From contig JBHGUR010000114.1 in assembly GCA_048976805.1 (NCBI GenBank), forward strand, positions 1-38,200: DNA of 38,200 nucleotides, in the 5' to 3' direction. This document shows positions 7,094-14,899 of this stretch, piece by piece (position 1 is the stretch's first letter; each line of letters begins with the position of its first letter). The notes under the pieces were generated by a model that saw only the letters and a list, made by a program, of their open reading frames with translations, ran no database searches and had not been told where the DNA came from. Source of the DNA: Ectobacillus sp048976805. Its GTDB lineage: Bacteria; Bacillota; Bacilli; Bacillales; Bacillaceae_G. Both the position numbers and the translations under genes were made by a program.

Positions 7094-8680
7094 ATGAGTA
7101 CTGTGAATGTCCAAATCGAATTACATGAGTTATTGAATGGAAGCAATGCACATATTCAATTAAGCGTTCCGCAACTGGTGGAAAAAGTATTAATGAGACA
7201 AGAAGGAAAATTGACTTCTACAGGCGCTGTTTCTGTTTCAACAGGTAAATATACAGGACGTTCTCCAAAAGATAAATTTATCGTTAAAGAAGCTTCGACC
7301 TCTGGGAAAATTGATTGGGGCGCTGTCAACCAACCGATTTCTGAAGAGCATTTTAATAAACTATATACAAAAGTGTTAGAGTATTTAAAAGAGAAAGAAG
7401 AAATCTTCGTGTTTAAGGGCTTTGCAGGCGCAGACCGCAAATACCGCCTCCCGATTCAAGTGATAAACGAATACGCATGGCATAATCTGTTTGCCCACCA
7501 GCTATTTATTCGCCCTACACAGGAAGAGCTTGCAAACCATAAATCTGAATTTACTATTGTATCGGCTCCGACATTTAAAGCAGATCCTGTTACAGACGGC
7601 ACAAATTCGGAAACATTCATTATCATTTCCTTTGAAAAGCGCATCGTCCTAATTGGCGGTACAGAGTATGCAGGGGAAATGAAAAAATCTATCTTCTCTA
7701 TCATGAACTACCTGCTTCCTGAACAAGGCATTATGTCTATGCACTGTTCAGCTAACGTTGGCGAAGAAGGGGACGTAGCATTGTTCTTCGGTTTATCCGG
7801 TACAGGCAAGACGACATTATCCGCAGATCCAAATCGTAAACTAATCGGTGATGATGAGCACGGTTGGTCCGATCACGGTGTCTTCAACATCGAAGGCGGC
7901 TGCTATGCAAAGTGCGTAAACTTATCGCGCGAAAAGGAACCGCAAATCTTCGATGCGATTACATTTGGCTCTGTATTAGAAAACGTTGTAATTGATGAAA
8001 ATACAAGAATCTCAGATTACAATGATATAACCTTGACTGAAAATACACGCGCAGCGTATCCGATTGATGCGATTGATAATATCGTGCTTCCAAGCGTTGC
8101 CGGTCATCCGAATACGATTATCTTCTTGACTGCTGACGCATTTGGCGTATTGCCCCCGATTAGCAAATTATCCAAAGAACAAGCTATGTACCATTTCCTA
8201 AGCGGCTATACAAGCAAACTTGCAGGAACTGAGCGCGGCATTACTTCACCTCAAGCAACATTTTCTACATGCTTTGGCTCTCCATTCCTTCCGTTAAACG
8301 CATCCCGTTACGCGGAAATGCTGGGAGAAAAAATTGAAAAGCACGATGCGAGAGTATTTTTAATAAATACCGGTTGGACTGGGGGCGAATACGGTACAGG
8401 CAAACGCATGAACTTAGCTTACACACGCGCCATGGTGCAAGCTGCTTTAAATGGCGAGCTAGATAACGAAGAAACTGTTAAGGACAGCATCTTCGGGTTG
8501 GAAATTCCGCTTCACGTTCCGGGTGTGCCTGATGAAGTATTGATGCCAGAAAAAACATGGGCCGATAAAGAAGCCTACAGAGCAAAGGCATTAGAGCTTG
8601 CAGCAAAATTCAAAGAAAACATTAAAAAATTCTCTTGCGTATCCGAAGAAACAATAAAGCTGGGCGGGCCCCTTGCTTAA
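7094..8680 (+). CDS. pckA: Phosphoenolpyruvate carboxykinase (ATP)
   Basis: 528 residues. It converts oxaloacetate and ATP to phosphoenolpyruvate, CO2 and ADP, the entry to gluconeogenesis. The ATP-binding kinase-1a loop GLSGTGKTT is at 233-241 and the metal-binding segment DDEHGW at 253-258. TGRSPKDKF near residue 54 is the family N-terminal motif. The start at 7094 (MSTVNVQIE) is chosen over the in-frame ATG at 7088 because the AAAGGATGG site would be too close to the earlier codon. It is a single gene with its own promoter and terminator. Overall it is very close to the B. cereus protein as remembered. Confidence 0.97.
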   Translation: MSTVNVQIELHELLNGSNAHIQLSVPQLVEKVLMRQEGKLTSTGAVSVSTGKYTGRSPKDKFIVKEASTSGKIDWGAVNQPISEEHFNKLYTKVLEYLKEKEEIFVFKGFAGADRKYRLPIQVINEYAWHNLFAHQLFIRPTQEELANHKSEFTIVSAPTFKADPVTDGTNSETFIIISFEKRIVLIGGTEYAGEMKKSIFSIMNYLLPEQGIMSMHCSANVGEEGDVALFFGLSGTGKTTLSADPNRKLIGDDEHGWSDHGVFNIEGGCYAKCVNLSREKEPQIFDAITFGSVLENVVIDENTRISDYNDITLTENTRAAYPIDAIDNIVLPSVAGHPNTIIFLTADAFGVLPPISKLSKEQAMYHFLSGYTSKLAGTERGITSPQATFSTCFGSPFLPLNASRYAEMLGEKIEKHDARVFLINTGWTGGEYGTGKRMNLAYTRAMVQAALNGELDNEETVKDSIFGLEIPLHVPGVPDEVLMPEKTWADKEAYRAKALELAAKFKENIKKFSCVSEETIKLGGPLA

Positions 8681-8694
8681 TAATTATTGAAGAC

Positions 8695-8734
8695 AAAAGT
8701 AAAGCGCGTGAACACAACCGTGCTTTACTTTTTG
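8695..8734 (+). terminator. pckA terminator
   Basis: An AAAAGTAAAGC...GCTTTACTTTTT hairpin lies 14 bases after the stop codon. Confidence 0.8.
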
Positions 8735-8840
8735 CTTTTATCGATAAAGCGGATTGTATCAGTCTATACTATCTAAGAAATTATCATTTTAGCAAATAAG
8801 CTTAAATCAACACTATCCTTTCACATAGCTATTTCATTAA

Positions 8841-9038
8841 TTATATAAATACAAGTAAAAAAAAGAACATAAAACCTTTCTTTTGAAAGGGGAGAGAGTA
8901 TCCGGCAATGCATAGAAGCGGTCAAAACCTATTCCTGCCCCATGCGATGGAAAACCAGAGAGAGGAAGCAAGTACAAGGTGCTGTTTGTTCTACTTAGCC
9001 GCAATGTATATGTCCAAATCATAAATTAGATATATATA
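8841..9038 (+). repeat. Structured mobile repeat (bcr1-like), copy A
   Basis: About 195 bp, nearly identical to the reverse complement of 18901-19101. It starts in a TATATAAATACAAG flank, then CCTTTC-TTTT-GAAAGG, a GGAGAGAG block, and the core GGAAAACCAGAGAGAGG, and ends GTCCAAATCATAAATT with a TATATA flank. The short reading frame across it on the minus strand is not a credible gene. It resembles the roughly 155-bp folded bcr1 repeats of the B. cereus group, but this identity is from memory. It fills most of the 370-base gap between pckA and the SinI-like gene. Confidence 0.7.
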
Positions 9039-9072
9039 GAAAAGGAGCAGCCATTTGACCGCTCCTTTTCTA
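9038..9072. terminator. Terminator after the SinI-like gene
   Basis: An AGAAAAGGAGC / GCTCCTTTTCT hairpin with A/T tracts on both sides lies 33 bases beyond the stop of the SinI-like gene on the minus strand. Confidence 0.7.
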
Positions 9073-9104
9073 ATTAAGCCGCTATATATTCATGTACTAA
9101 CTGA

Positions 9105-9251
9105 TTAACTGCTAGCGTTGGCCTTTAAGAAAGAACGGACTTCCTCGCAAGACAAGCCGATTTTCTTTGCCTCCATTAGCAGTTCTAGCCATTCCAGATC
9201 AAGATAGACATCACTTGTCTTTTCAATAGTTGCTTGGGATTGACTTATCAA
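9105..9251 (-). CDS. SinI-family anti-repressor (48 aa)
   Basis: A 48-codon frame starts with TTG at 9251, with GGAGG 9 bases upstream. Residues 18-44 read DLEWLELLMEAKKIGLSCEE followed by VRSFLKAN. This aligns with the helix-turn-helix core of B. subtilis SinI (LDQEWVELMVEAKEANISPE), the part that binds the biofilm repressor SinR. Family members act by pulling the repressor off DNA, which releases matrix genes. No sinR is visible beside it, so it is an orphan here. A c-di-GMP riboswitch ends a few bases before its ribosome site. A mobile repeat and a terminator lie downstream. The family call is strong; the repressor partner is unknown. Confidence 0.8.
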   Translation of the reverse strand: MISQSQATIEKTSDVYLDLEWLELLMEAKKIGLSCEEVRSFLKANASS

Positions 9252-9265
9252 TTTTAGTTACCTCC

Positions 9266-9358
9266 GTAAGCGGCAGCCCAGCCATCATAGTATTCCTACC
9301 TTAGATCTGTGACTTTGCGTCCCTGTCTTTCAACAAGTTTGCCTTTCTCGGAATATTT
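9266..9358 (-). promoter_or_regulatory. c-di-GMP-I (GEMM) riboswitch
   Basis: The minus strand contains the GEMM-I blocks in order: AGGCAAAC, a short stem with a GAAA-containing loop, GGGACGCAAAG, TCTAAGG, and TATGATGGCTGGGCTGCCG. The final block corresponds to the second arm with its conserved G-rich receptor segment. The aptamer ends within about 5 bases of the GGAGG of the SinI-like gene, so control of translation start is the simplest model. The second messenger c-di-GMP and biofilm control by SinI fit each other. Confidence 0.85.
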
Positions 9359-9364
9359 GTTTAA

Positions 9365-9382
9365 CTATGTAATCTGCATTAC
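9365..9382. promoter_or_regulatory. Inverted repeat in the divergent ytlA / sinI-like region
   Basis: ATGTAATCTGCATTACAT is a 7-bp perfect inverted repeat with a 4-base spacer just upstream of the riboswitch. It could be an operator or a small hairpin. The rest of the 9383-9602 gap is A/T rich. It contains TATAAT-like words for both directions, but no promoter I would commit to. Confidence 0.4.
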
Positions 9383-9602
9383 ATCGCTTTCTTATTATAT
9401 ATTAGCATAATTAGAGAATTATAGGATATACAACCTTCCGAAACATTCCGACATTTTTCTACAAAAAACAACCTTTTATTTGTATATGTAAATATCAATA
9501 TAATAAATTGCGGCAAAGCCCAAAAATTTTCTTCTAGGCACTCACACAAATGCCGTTTCACACATACAGTAAAATAGAACCATTTTTAGGAGGTGGCCAT
9601 CT

Positions 9603-10601
9603 TTGCGAAAACTTATCATTTTATTTACAGTTGTTACACTCAGTTTTTTTACATTCGTTGCCTGTAACCAAAAAGAAACCGTGCAGATGAAAAAAGTGCG
9701 TGTTGGTGAGGTCACACACTCTATCTTTTATGCGCCGTTATATGTGGCTATTAGCAAAGGATATTTTGAGGATGAAGGCCTTGCTATTGATTTACAAACC
9801 ACAGCAGGCGGAGATAAAACGATGACTGCCCTTCTCTCTAATGGAATCGATATCGCTCTTGTCGGATCAGAAACATCAATTTATGTATATAGCCAAGGCG
9901 CAAAGGATCCTGTTATCAATTTCGTGCAGCTTACCCAAACGGATGGAACTTTCCTCGTAGCGCGCAAAAAGACGGAAGCATTTAACTGGAATGACTTGGT
10001 CGGAAGTACTTTCCTTGGCCAGCGTAAAGGCGGCATGCCGCAAATGGTCGGTGAATTTGTGCTAAAAAAACATGGAATCGATCCGAAAAATGACTTGGAA
10101 CTCATTCAAAGTGTTGAATTTGCCAATATTGCCAACGCCTTCGCCTCCGGAACAGGTGACTACGTACAATTATTTGAGCCTACGGCAAGCATTTTTGAAA
10201 AAGAAGGCAAAGGATATATTGTCGCTTCCTTTGGCGTGGAGTCCGGAAAGGTGCCTTATACAACATTTATGACAAAAGAAAGCTACTTAAAGAAGAATGC
10301 GGACACCATTGAAAAATTTACGAAAGCTATATACAAAGCCCAGCAGTGGGTCGATACACATAGCCCGGAAGAAATCGCTAAAGCTGTAAAGCCATTCTTC
10401 CAAGACACACCAGAAGATATTATCATCAAAGTAGTCGAACGCTACAAAAACCAAAATTCCTATGCAACAAACCCGATTTTAGATGAAGAAGAATGGAAAA
10501 ATTTACAAAACATTATGAAAGAAGCCGGAGAATTGCCAAAAGAAGTTGAACATGGCGTGTTAGTAAATACCTCCATTGCCCAAAAGGTTATTAAACAATA
10601 G
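9603..10601 (+). CDS. ytlA: ABC transporter substrate-binding lipoprotein (SsuA/ThiY-like, YtlA)
   Basis: 332 residues. The start is TTG at 9603, six bases after AGGAGGTGG. Residues 1-21 form a lipoprotein signal peptide ending in the lipobox FVAC (C21). The mature part has the NMT1/THI5-like pattern: HSIFYAPLYVAISKGYF near the start, GGDKTMTALLSNGIDIALVG, and a later domain with the hinge. This superfamily binds sulfonates, nitrate, taurine or thiamine precursors; the ligand here cannot be read. The next two genes encode the matching ATPase and permease, and the trio matches ytlA-ytlC-ytlD of B. subtilis in order and position near pckA and ytkD. Confidence 0.88.
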   Translation: MRKLIILFTVVTLSFFTFVACNQKETVQMKKVRVGEVTHSIFYAPLYVAISKGYFEDEGLAIDLQTTAGGDKTMTALLSNGIDIALVGSETSIYVYSQGAKDPVINFVQLTQTDGTFLVARKKTEAFNWNDLVGSTFLGQRKGGMPQMVGEFVLKKHGIDPKNDLELIQSVEFANIANAFASGTGDYVQLFEPTASIFEKEGKGYIVASFGVESGKVPYTTFMTKESYLKKNADTIEKFTKAIYKAQQWVDTHSPEEIAKAVKPFFQDTPEDIIIKVVERYKNQNSYATNPILDEEEWKNLQNIMKEAGELPKEVEHGVLVNTSIAQKVIKQ

Positions 10602-10613
10602 GGGTCGTGACAA

Positions 10614-11381
10614 ATGAGCTTTTTAACAGTTGAAAACGTATATCACTGTTTCTTCACCGAAAAAGAAGCTAGTCTCGTATTAGCCAATATTGGATTGGAA
10701 ATGGAAGAGGGGGAGTTTGTATCCTTCCTTGGCCCAAGCGGCTGCGGCAAGACAACGCTTCTTTCCATTATCGCAGGATTGTTCCGGCCGCTGGAAGGCA
10801 GTGTCACCATTGATAACGAACCGGTTACAAAACCGAATGCGATGACTGGATATATGCTGCAGCAAGATTATTTGTTTCCATGGAAAACTATTAAAGAAAA
10901 TATTGTGACCGGCCTGCGGATTACAGGAACGTATACAGAAGAAACGAAATTGCGGGCTGTCCATCTCCTCGAGCAAGTAGGGCTTGAAGGAGTCGAAAAT
11001 TTATATCCGAGCCAGCTTTCCGGGGGCATGCGCCAGCGTGCTGCCCTCGTTCGCACATTGGCAACGAATCCGAAAATCCTTCTTCTCGATGAACCTTTCT
11101 CGGCTCTTGATTATCAAACGAAAATTAAGCTGGAAGAGCTCGTCTACTCTTTATTAAAACAATATTATAAAACTTCTATCCTTGTTACCCACGATATTGA
11201 AGAAGCCATCGCAATGAGCGACCGCATTTTTTTGCTTCGGTCCAAACCCGGCCGCATTGCGAAAATTATATCCGTACCGGAGGAAATTCGCACACTATCT
11301 CCGTTTCAAGCCCGCCAGCATCCTTCGTTCGCCAAGCTGTTTCAGACGATTTGGAAGGAGCTGGAGCGCCTTGAAGTATAA
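10614..11381 (+). CDS. ytlC: ABC transporter ATP-binding protein (YtlC)
   Basis: 255 residues, cytoplasmic ATPase of an importer of the nitrate/sulfonate type. Walker A GPSGCGKTT is at 40-48, the Q-loop MLQQDYLF at 81-88, the signature LSGGMRQ at 135-141, Walker B ILLLDEP at 155-161, and the H-loop in VTHDIEEA. All catalytic elements are intact. It lies 12 bases after ytlA and overlaps ytlD by 11 bases, so the three are one operon. The substrate is unknown. Confidence 0.92.
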   Translation: MSFLTVENVYHCFFTEKEASLVLANIGLEMEEGEFVSFLGPSGCGKTTLLSIIAGLFRPLEGSVTIDNEPVTKPNAMTGYMLQQDYLFPWKTIKENIVTGLRITGTYTEETKLRAVHLLEQVGLEGVENLYPSQLSGGMRQRAALVRTLATNPKILLLDEPFSALDYQTKIKLEELVYSLLKQYYKTSILVTHDIEEAIAMSDRIFLLRSKPGRIAKIISVPEEIRTLSPFQARQHPSFAKLFQTIWKELERLEV

Positions 11382-12183
11382 AAACTTGAACTTGACACTT
11401 CTGCATCGCTCTTATTTAAAAAAGGAACGGAAAACAAAGCGTAATGTTGCTGCTTTACAAATATTCCTGCTGGCGGCATTTTTTGCTTTATGGGAAACCG
11501 CCAGCCGCCTGCAATGGATTGATGCGCTGCTCTTTAGCTCCCCTGCCGGCATTGTCGAATTGCTTGGCAAAAAACTGCAGGATGGCTCCCTCCTGCCCCA
11601 TCTGTGGGTAACGCTGTTAGAAACACTTGCCGGCTTTTTGCTTGGCACCTTGCTTGGGGCATGCGTTGCAACCTTGCTTTGGTGGCTGCCGTTTTTGGCA
11701 CGGGTGCTTGATCCGTATTTAGTTGTCCTGAATGCGATGCCGAAAGTAGCGCTAGGTCCGATTATTATCGTCATTTTTGGGCCGAATATTGCCTCTTCTA
11801 TCGCAATGGGCGTAATTATTTGTGTTATTATCACTATTCTTGTTATCTATTCGGCGTTTGAAGAAGTGGATCAAAATTATTTGAAGGTGATGCAAACATT
11901 TGGCGCAACAAAATGGCAATGCTACCAACAGGTCGTTTTGCCCGCTTCCTTTCCGACAATTGTTTCCACATTGAAAGTGAACGTTGGCCTATCATGGGTT
12001 GGCGTTATCTTTGGAGAGCTGCTTGTATCGAAGCAAGGGCTAGGCTATTTGATCAGTTACGGCTTTCAAGTATTCAACTTCACGCTTGTCCTGTTGAGCG
12101 TACTGCTTACTTGTTTGAGCGCTACGTTAATGTATGTGCTTGTGGAATGGTTTGAAAAGCTTTTGATTGGCAGAAAAAACTAG
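11371..12183 (+). CDS. ytlD: ABC transporter permease (YtlD)
   Basis: 270 residues from a TTG start at 11371, with GGAAGGAG 10 bases upstream. The frame stays open to 11257, but an upstream start would overlap ytlC deeply. It has about six membrane segments. The cytoplasmic EAA loop, which docks onto the ATPase, appears as VMQTFGATKWQCYQQVVLPA around residues 175-195. The length agrees with other permeases of this class. The gene overlaps ytlC by 11 bases and ends in a palindrome shared with ytkD on the other strand. Confidence 0.9.
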   Translation: MKYKNLNLTLLHRSYLKKERKTKRNVAALQIFLLAAFFALWETASRLQWIDALLFSSPAGIVELLGKKLQDGSLLPHLWVTLLETLAGFLLGTLLGACVATLLWWLPFLARVLDPYLVVLNAMPKVALGPIIIVIFGPNIASSIAMGVIICVIITILVIYSAFEEVDQNYLKVMQTFGATKWQCYQQVVLPASFPTIVSTLKVNVGLSWVGVIFGELLVSKQGLGYLISYGFQVFNFTLVLLSVLLTCLSATLMYVLVEWFEKLLIGRKN

Positions 12184-12213
12184 GAGCTCTCAAGAAATTT
12201 CTTGAGAGCTCCT
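12182..12213. terminator. 32-bp perfect palindrome shared by ytlD and ytkD 3' ends
   Basis: A perfect dyad beginning AGGAGCTCTCAAG. On the minus strand it is followed by TAGTTTTTTC, a good terminator tail for ytkD. On the plus strand the tail is only CTTTG. The palindrome overlaps the ytlD stop codon and the last codons of ytkD. Confidence 0.75.
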
Positions 12214-12669
12214 TTGAATGTGCTCTAGGCTGCGCACTAACACATCATCACGCATAATAAAGCTAAAACGTTTATCTTCTTTAATATTGGCTGGCAATTC
12301 TTTTAATAAAACCGATCCTTTCGTTTCATCGTAATGTGTATGTTCCCGAACTTCGCTAATGATAGCGAAATAAATATTTTTGATGATGATCTTATCCTTC
12401 CCCGACACCTTGTATTGCCCTATGTATTCCAGGTGTGAAACGACACCGCCCGTTTCTTCCCGAACCTCGCGGACAGCAGCTTCTTCCGGCGTTTCTCCCT
12501 CTTCTACCTTACCGCCCGGAAATTCTAAGCCGCGGCGAAGATGATGTGTCAGCAGCCAATTATCCTCATAACGGCAAACGACCCAAACATGCTTTGGCGT
12601 GCGGGAGAATGGATGATCATCAAAAGATAACTGTACCGTATTTTGATAATAATCCGTAAATGTGTACAT
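12190..12669 (-). CDS. ytkD: Nudix hydrolase YtkD (MutT-like)
   Basis: 159 residues. The complete Nudix box G-x5-E-x7-REVREETGG is at residues 53-75 (G53, E59, R67, E68, E71, E72, G74). B. subtilis YtkD hydrolyses (oxidised) nucleoside triphosphates; the same reaction is inferred. The start MYTFTDYYQN at 12669 is chosen because AAGGGAG lies 7-8 bases upstream; an in-frame ATG at 12696 lacks a ribosome site. The gene is convergent with ytlD, and its last codons lie inside its own terminator palindrome. Confidence 0.9.
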   Translation of the reverse strand: MYTFTDYYQNTVQLSFDDHPFSRTPKHVWVVCRYEDNWLLTHHLRRGLEFPGGKVEEGETPEEAAVREVREETGGVVSHLEYIGQYKVSGKDKIIIKNIYFAIISEVREHTHYDETKGSVLLKELPANIKEDKRFSFIMRDDVLVRSLEHIQRSSQEIS

Positions 12670-12738
12670 GCACACGCTCCCTTGATAAAGGTTCATTATA
12701 CCGACAATTGTAGCATATTCTTATTTTTCTGCCCAATA

Positions 12739-13053
12739 TTATAAGCCGTCAATAATGCCCATTTCCCCAATAAGCTCCCTTGTTTCCTCATCTCCCAGTT
12801 CATAAATCATTTTATACGCCTGCTGCAGCTTTTCATCGTATCGATGATTTGCTTTATCATGATGATATTCTACAAACGGAACGTGGGAACGCCAAAAGGA
12901 ACGGATATCCTCTACATAAGCGCCGTCAAACAGCTCCCGCAGCTTTAGAATTTCTTCATCTGTCGCTTGGATTGCAAAGCTATATGTATTAGCCGTTTTC
13001 ACTTGCGAAATGCCGCCGTCTCCAATTGAAATATAATACGTTTTTCTATCCAT
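12739..13053 (-). CDS. Conserved hypothetical protein (104 aa)
   Basis: 104 residues, soluble, charged. The N-terminus is beta-rich (KTYYISIGDGGISQVK) and the rest is helical, with a segment rich in histidine and aspartate (SHVPFVEYHHDKANHRYDEK). I do not recognise a named family. GAGGGG lies 7 bases before the ATG. It is upstream of ytkD in the same direction, with a 69-base gap, and may be co-transcribed. Confidence 0.7.
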   Translation of the reverse strand: MDRKTYYISIGDGGISQVKTANTYSFAIQATDEEILKLRELFDGAYVEDIRSFWRSHVPFVEYHHDKANHRYDEKLQQAYKMIYELGDEETRELIGEMGIIDGL

Positions 13054-13149
13054 ATAAACCCCTCGCTTTTTCTCCTAATAAGATATCCTATTATTCATTG
13101 TTTGCATCCCCTGTAGAAATATGCAGACAGCCCCTGACATGGTACTATT

Positions 13150-13215
13150 AAGAAAAGCGCAATCGGCTCGCCTTTCCGGTGGAGCTAAACATCAAGAAAA
13201 GCGGAGCCGGCTGTT
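13150..13215. repeat. Dispersed repeat family B, copy 2 (short)
   Basis: Two AAGAAAAGCGs words flank GGTGGAGCTAAACATC: AAGAAAAGCGCAATCGGCTCG, then AAGAAAAGCGGAGCCGGCTG. This matches the copies at 5281, 28780 and 35735. It is non-coding, just upstream of ytzI. Confidence 0.6.
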
Positions 13216-13273
13216 TAGGTGCAAAGCATATCCCAAGTTTCTCATCTATCAAAGAAAAGGGAGGTTGAAAAAT

Positions 13274-13456
13274 ATGTTCACTGTACTTGTCATCTCTATT
13301 ATTGTTGTCATCGTTGTTCTCGTGCTTTCCGTTTTGACAATAGGAAAGGGCTATTCTTACAAGCACTCTGTTGACAGTGCCGAAGATAGCCCTTACGCAG
13401 AAAATAAAGAAAACCCGCCGATTAGCAAGCCTTCAAAAGCGAAAACAGAGGCATAG
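13274..13456 (+). CDS. ytzI: Small membrane protein YtzI
   Basis: 60 residues. A single hydrophobic segment covers about residues 3-23 (FTVLVISIIVVIVVLVLSVL). It is followed by a hydrophilic, lysine- and proline-rich tail (ENKENPPISKPSKAKTEA). GGGAGG lies 8 bases before the ATG at 13274; the frame upstream runs through a repeat and is not used. Position next to luxS matches ytzI in other Bacillus. The function is unknown. Confidence 0.75.
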   Translation: MFTVLVISIIVVIVVLVLSVLTIGKGYSYKHSVDSAEDSPYAENKENPPISKPSKAKTEA

Positions 13457-13498
13457 TTGCACTTTATTGCTAAAGTGTAAAAAGTCCTCAGATTCCCA

Positions 13499-13972
13499 TT
13501 AACCAAATACTTTTTCCAATTCGTTCTTGTCTTGGGACAACCAGTAGTTCATCATCCGTTTTGCGCCTTCAAGATCATGAAGTTTCGCCTGTCCGCATTG
13601 TGTTTCGTTGGCAGCTGGAACTTCTGTAATTTCGACTGCATCACGCATCGTATCTTCCAATAGGTCGATAATTTCCCGAACAGTCGGCGTTCCGCTTACA
13701 ACTAAATAATAACCGGTTTGACATCCCATTGGGGAGATATCAATAATATCAAAATGGCTGTATTTCTCCACGTGCTTTCTCAAATTAAACGCCAGTAAAT
13801 GCTCGAGTGTATGAATTACATCGGGCTTCATGGCTTGCTTATTCGGCTGGCAAAAACGAATGTCATATTTATTTACAACACCGTCGCTGCCTACTTGATG
13901 AACACCGCAATGCCTTACGTACGGCGCTTTTACAATTGTATGGTCAAGCTCAAAGCTTTCTACTGATGGCAT
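13499..13972 (-). CDS. luxS: S-ribosylhomocysteine lyase LuxS
   Basis: 157 residues, the exact family length. It cleaves S-ribosylhomocysteine to homocysteine and the autoinducer-2 precursor, recycling the by-product of SAM-dependent methylation. The metal ligands are H54 and H58 (HTLEH) and C126 (TQCGQAKLHD). Catalytic E57 and C84 (SPMGC) are present. The start MPSVESFELDHT at 13972 is supported by GGGAGAG upstream. It is metabolically linked to metK in the same window but transcribed separately. Confidence 0.96.
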   Translation of the reverse strand: MPSVESFELDHTIVKAPYVRHCGVHQVGSDGVVNKYDIRFCQPNKQAMKPDVIHTLEHLLAFNLRKHVEKYSHFDIIDISPMGCQTGYYLVVSGTPTVREIIDLLEDTMRDAVEITEVPAANETQCGQAKLHDLEGAKRMMNYWLSQDKNELEKVFG

Positions 13973-14117
13973 AGTCATCTCTCCCTGCATACCTTGTTAA
14001 AATAAATAATTCCGATATATTTAATATGATATACTGAAACTGTATAAGAGTAAAGAGGTATTATACAGCCAATATATGCTACTATACTTTATACGTATGT
14101 AAGAAAGGATTGTGTTT

Positions 14118-14339
14118 ATGAAACCGATTTTTATCGCGCTTATCCGCTTTTACCAACAATTTCTCTCGCCGCTCAAACCCCCGTCCTGCCGCTTTTATCC
14201 GACATGCTCGCATTATGGACTAGAAGCGGTGCAAAGGCACGGGGCGTTAAAAGGCGGCTGGCTCACAATAAAACGGATTTTAAAATGCCACCCCTTTCAT
14301 CCGGGCGGCTTTGATCCTGTTCCAGAAAAAAAGGATTAA
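14118..14339 (+). CDS. yidD: Membrane protein insertion efficiency factor YidD (YtjA)
   Basis: 73 residues. The family signature is LIRFYQQFLSPLKPPSCRFYPTC-SHYG-EA, with the cysteines conserved in YidD and a C-terminal CHPFHPGGFDPVP. The family helps insert membrane proteins alongside YidC. The start at 14118 is chosen over a GTG at 14112 because AAGGA lies 8 bases before the ATG. It ends tail to tail with the carbonic anhydrase gene, the two stop codons overlapping. B. subtilis calls this gene ytjA. Confidence 0.92.
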   Translation: MKPIFIALIRFYQQFLSPLKPPSCRFYPTCSHYGLEAVQRHGALKGGWLTIKRILKCHPFHPGGFDPVPEKKD

Positions 14340-14899
14340 TTCTTATAGCCATTTGTAATTAAATCAAGTCTGCCTGTTTTCGGGTCGATAGCAAGTCCAT
14401 GCACCGGAACATCTCTAGGCATTAAAGGATGATTGCGAATAACATCCACGCTATGCTTGACGCTTTCCTCTACGCAATCAAAACCGTGCAGGAATCTATC
14501 CAAATCAATGCCGGAATAGCGGATCATCGACAGCTTATCCTCCGAAATGCCGCGTTCTTTCATCTTGGCAATGATTTTGTCCGCCTGCAGGCTTGCCATT
14601 CCGCAATCATAATGGCCGATTACGCATACTTCATCTGCATTAAGCTCATACACCGCAACGAGGATGCTGCGCATAATACTGCCGAACGGGTGGGAAATCA
14701 CCGCCCCGGCCACTTTTACAATTTTCACATCGCCATTGCGCATATTCATCGCCTTCGGAAGCAATTCAACTAGGCGTGTATCCATGCACGAAATAATAAC
14801 AAGCCGTTTATCCGGAAACTTATCCGTCTGAAATAGCTCATATTCTTTCTTCTCTACAAAGTTTTTGTTATACGACAAAATTTCTTCCAATAGTTTCAT
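14336..14899 (-). CDS. ytiB: Beta-class carbonic anhydrase (YtiB)
   Basis: 187 residues. It interconverts CO2 and bicarbonate in the cytoplasm. Zinc ligands are C38 (ISCMDTR), H96 and C99 (GHYDCG), with the catalytic D40/R42 pair, all intact. The start MKLLEEILSY at 14899 has GGGGG 9 bases upstream; the frame is open to 14950 without a better site. The gene is monocistronic, convergent with yidD and divergent from cydA. It contrasts with the zinc-less homologue at 24875. Confidence 0.93.
   Translation of the reverse strand: MKLLEEILSYNKNFVEKKEYELFQTDKFPDKRLVIISCMDTRLVELLPKAMNMRNGDVKIVKVAGAVISHPFGSIMRSILVAVYELNADEVCVIGHYDCGMASLQADKIIAKMKERGISEDKLSMIRYSGIDLDRFLHGFDCVEESVKHSVDVIRNHPLMPRDVPVHGLAIDPKTGRLDLITNGYKN

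Noticed and set aside
8837..9022. Open frame of 61 codons on the minus strand
   Set aside because: It lies entirely inside structured repeat copy A, has no ribosome site, and is better explained by the repeat.
11257..11370. Longer start for ytlD inside ytlC
   Set aside because: It would overlap ytlC by over 120 bases and has a non-membrane, unrelated N-terminus; the TTG at 11371 has a proper ribosome site.
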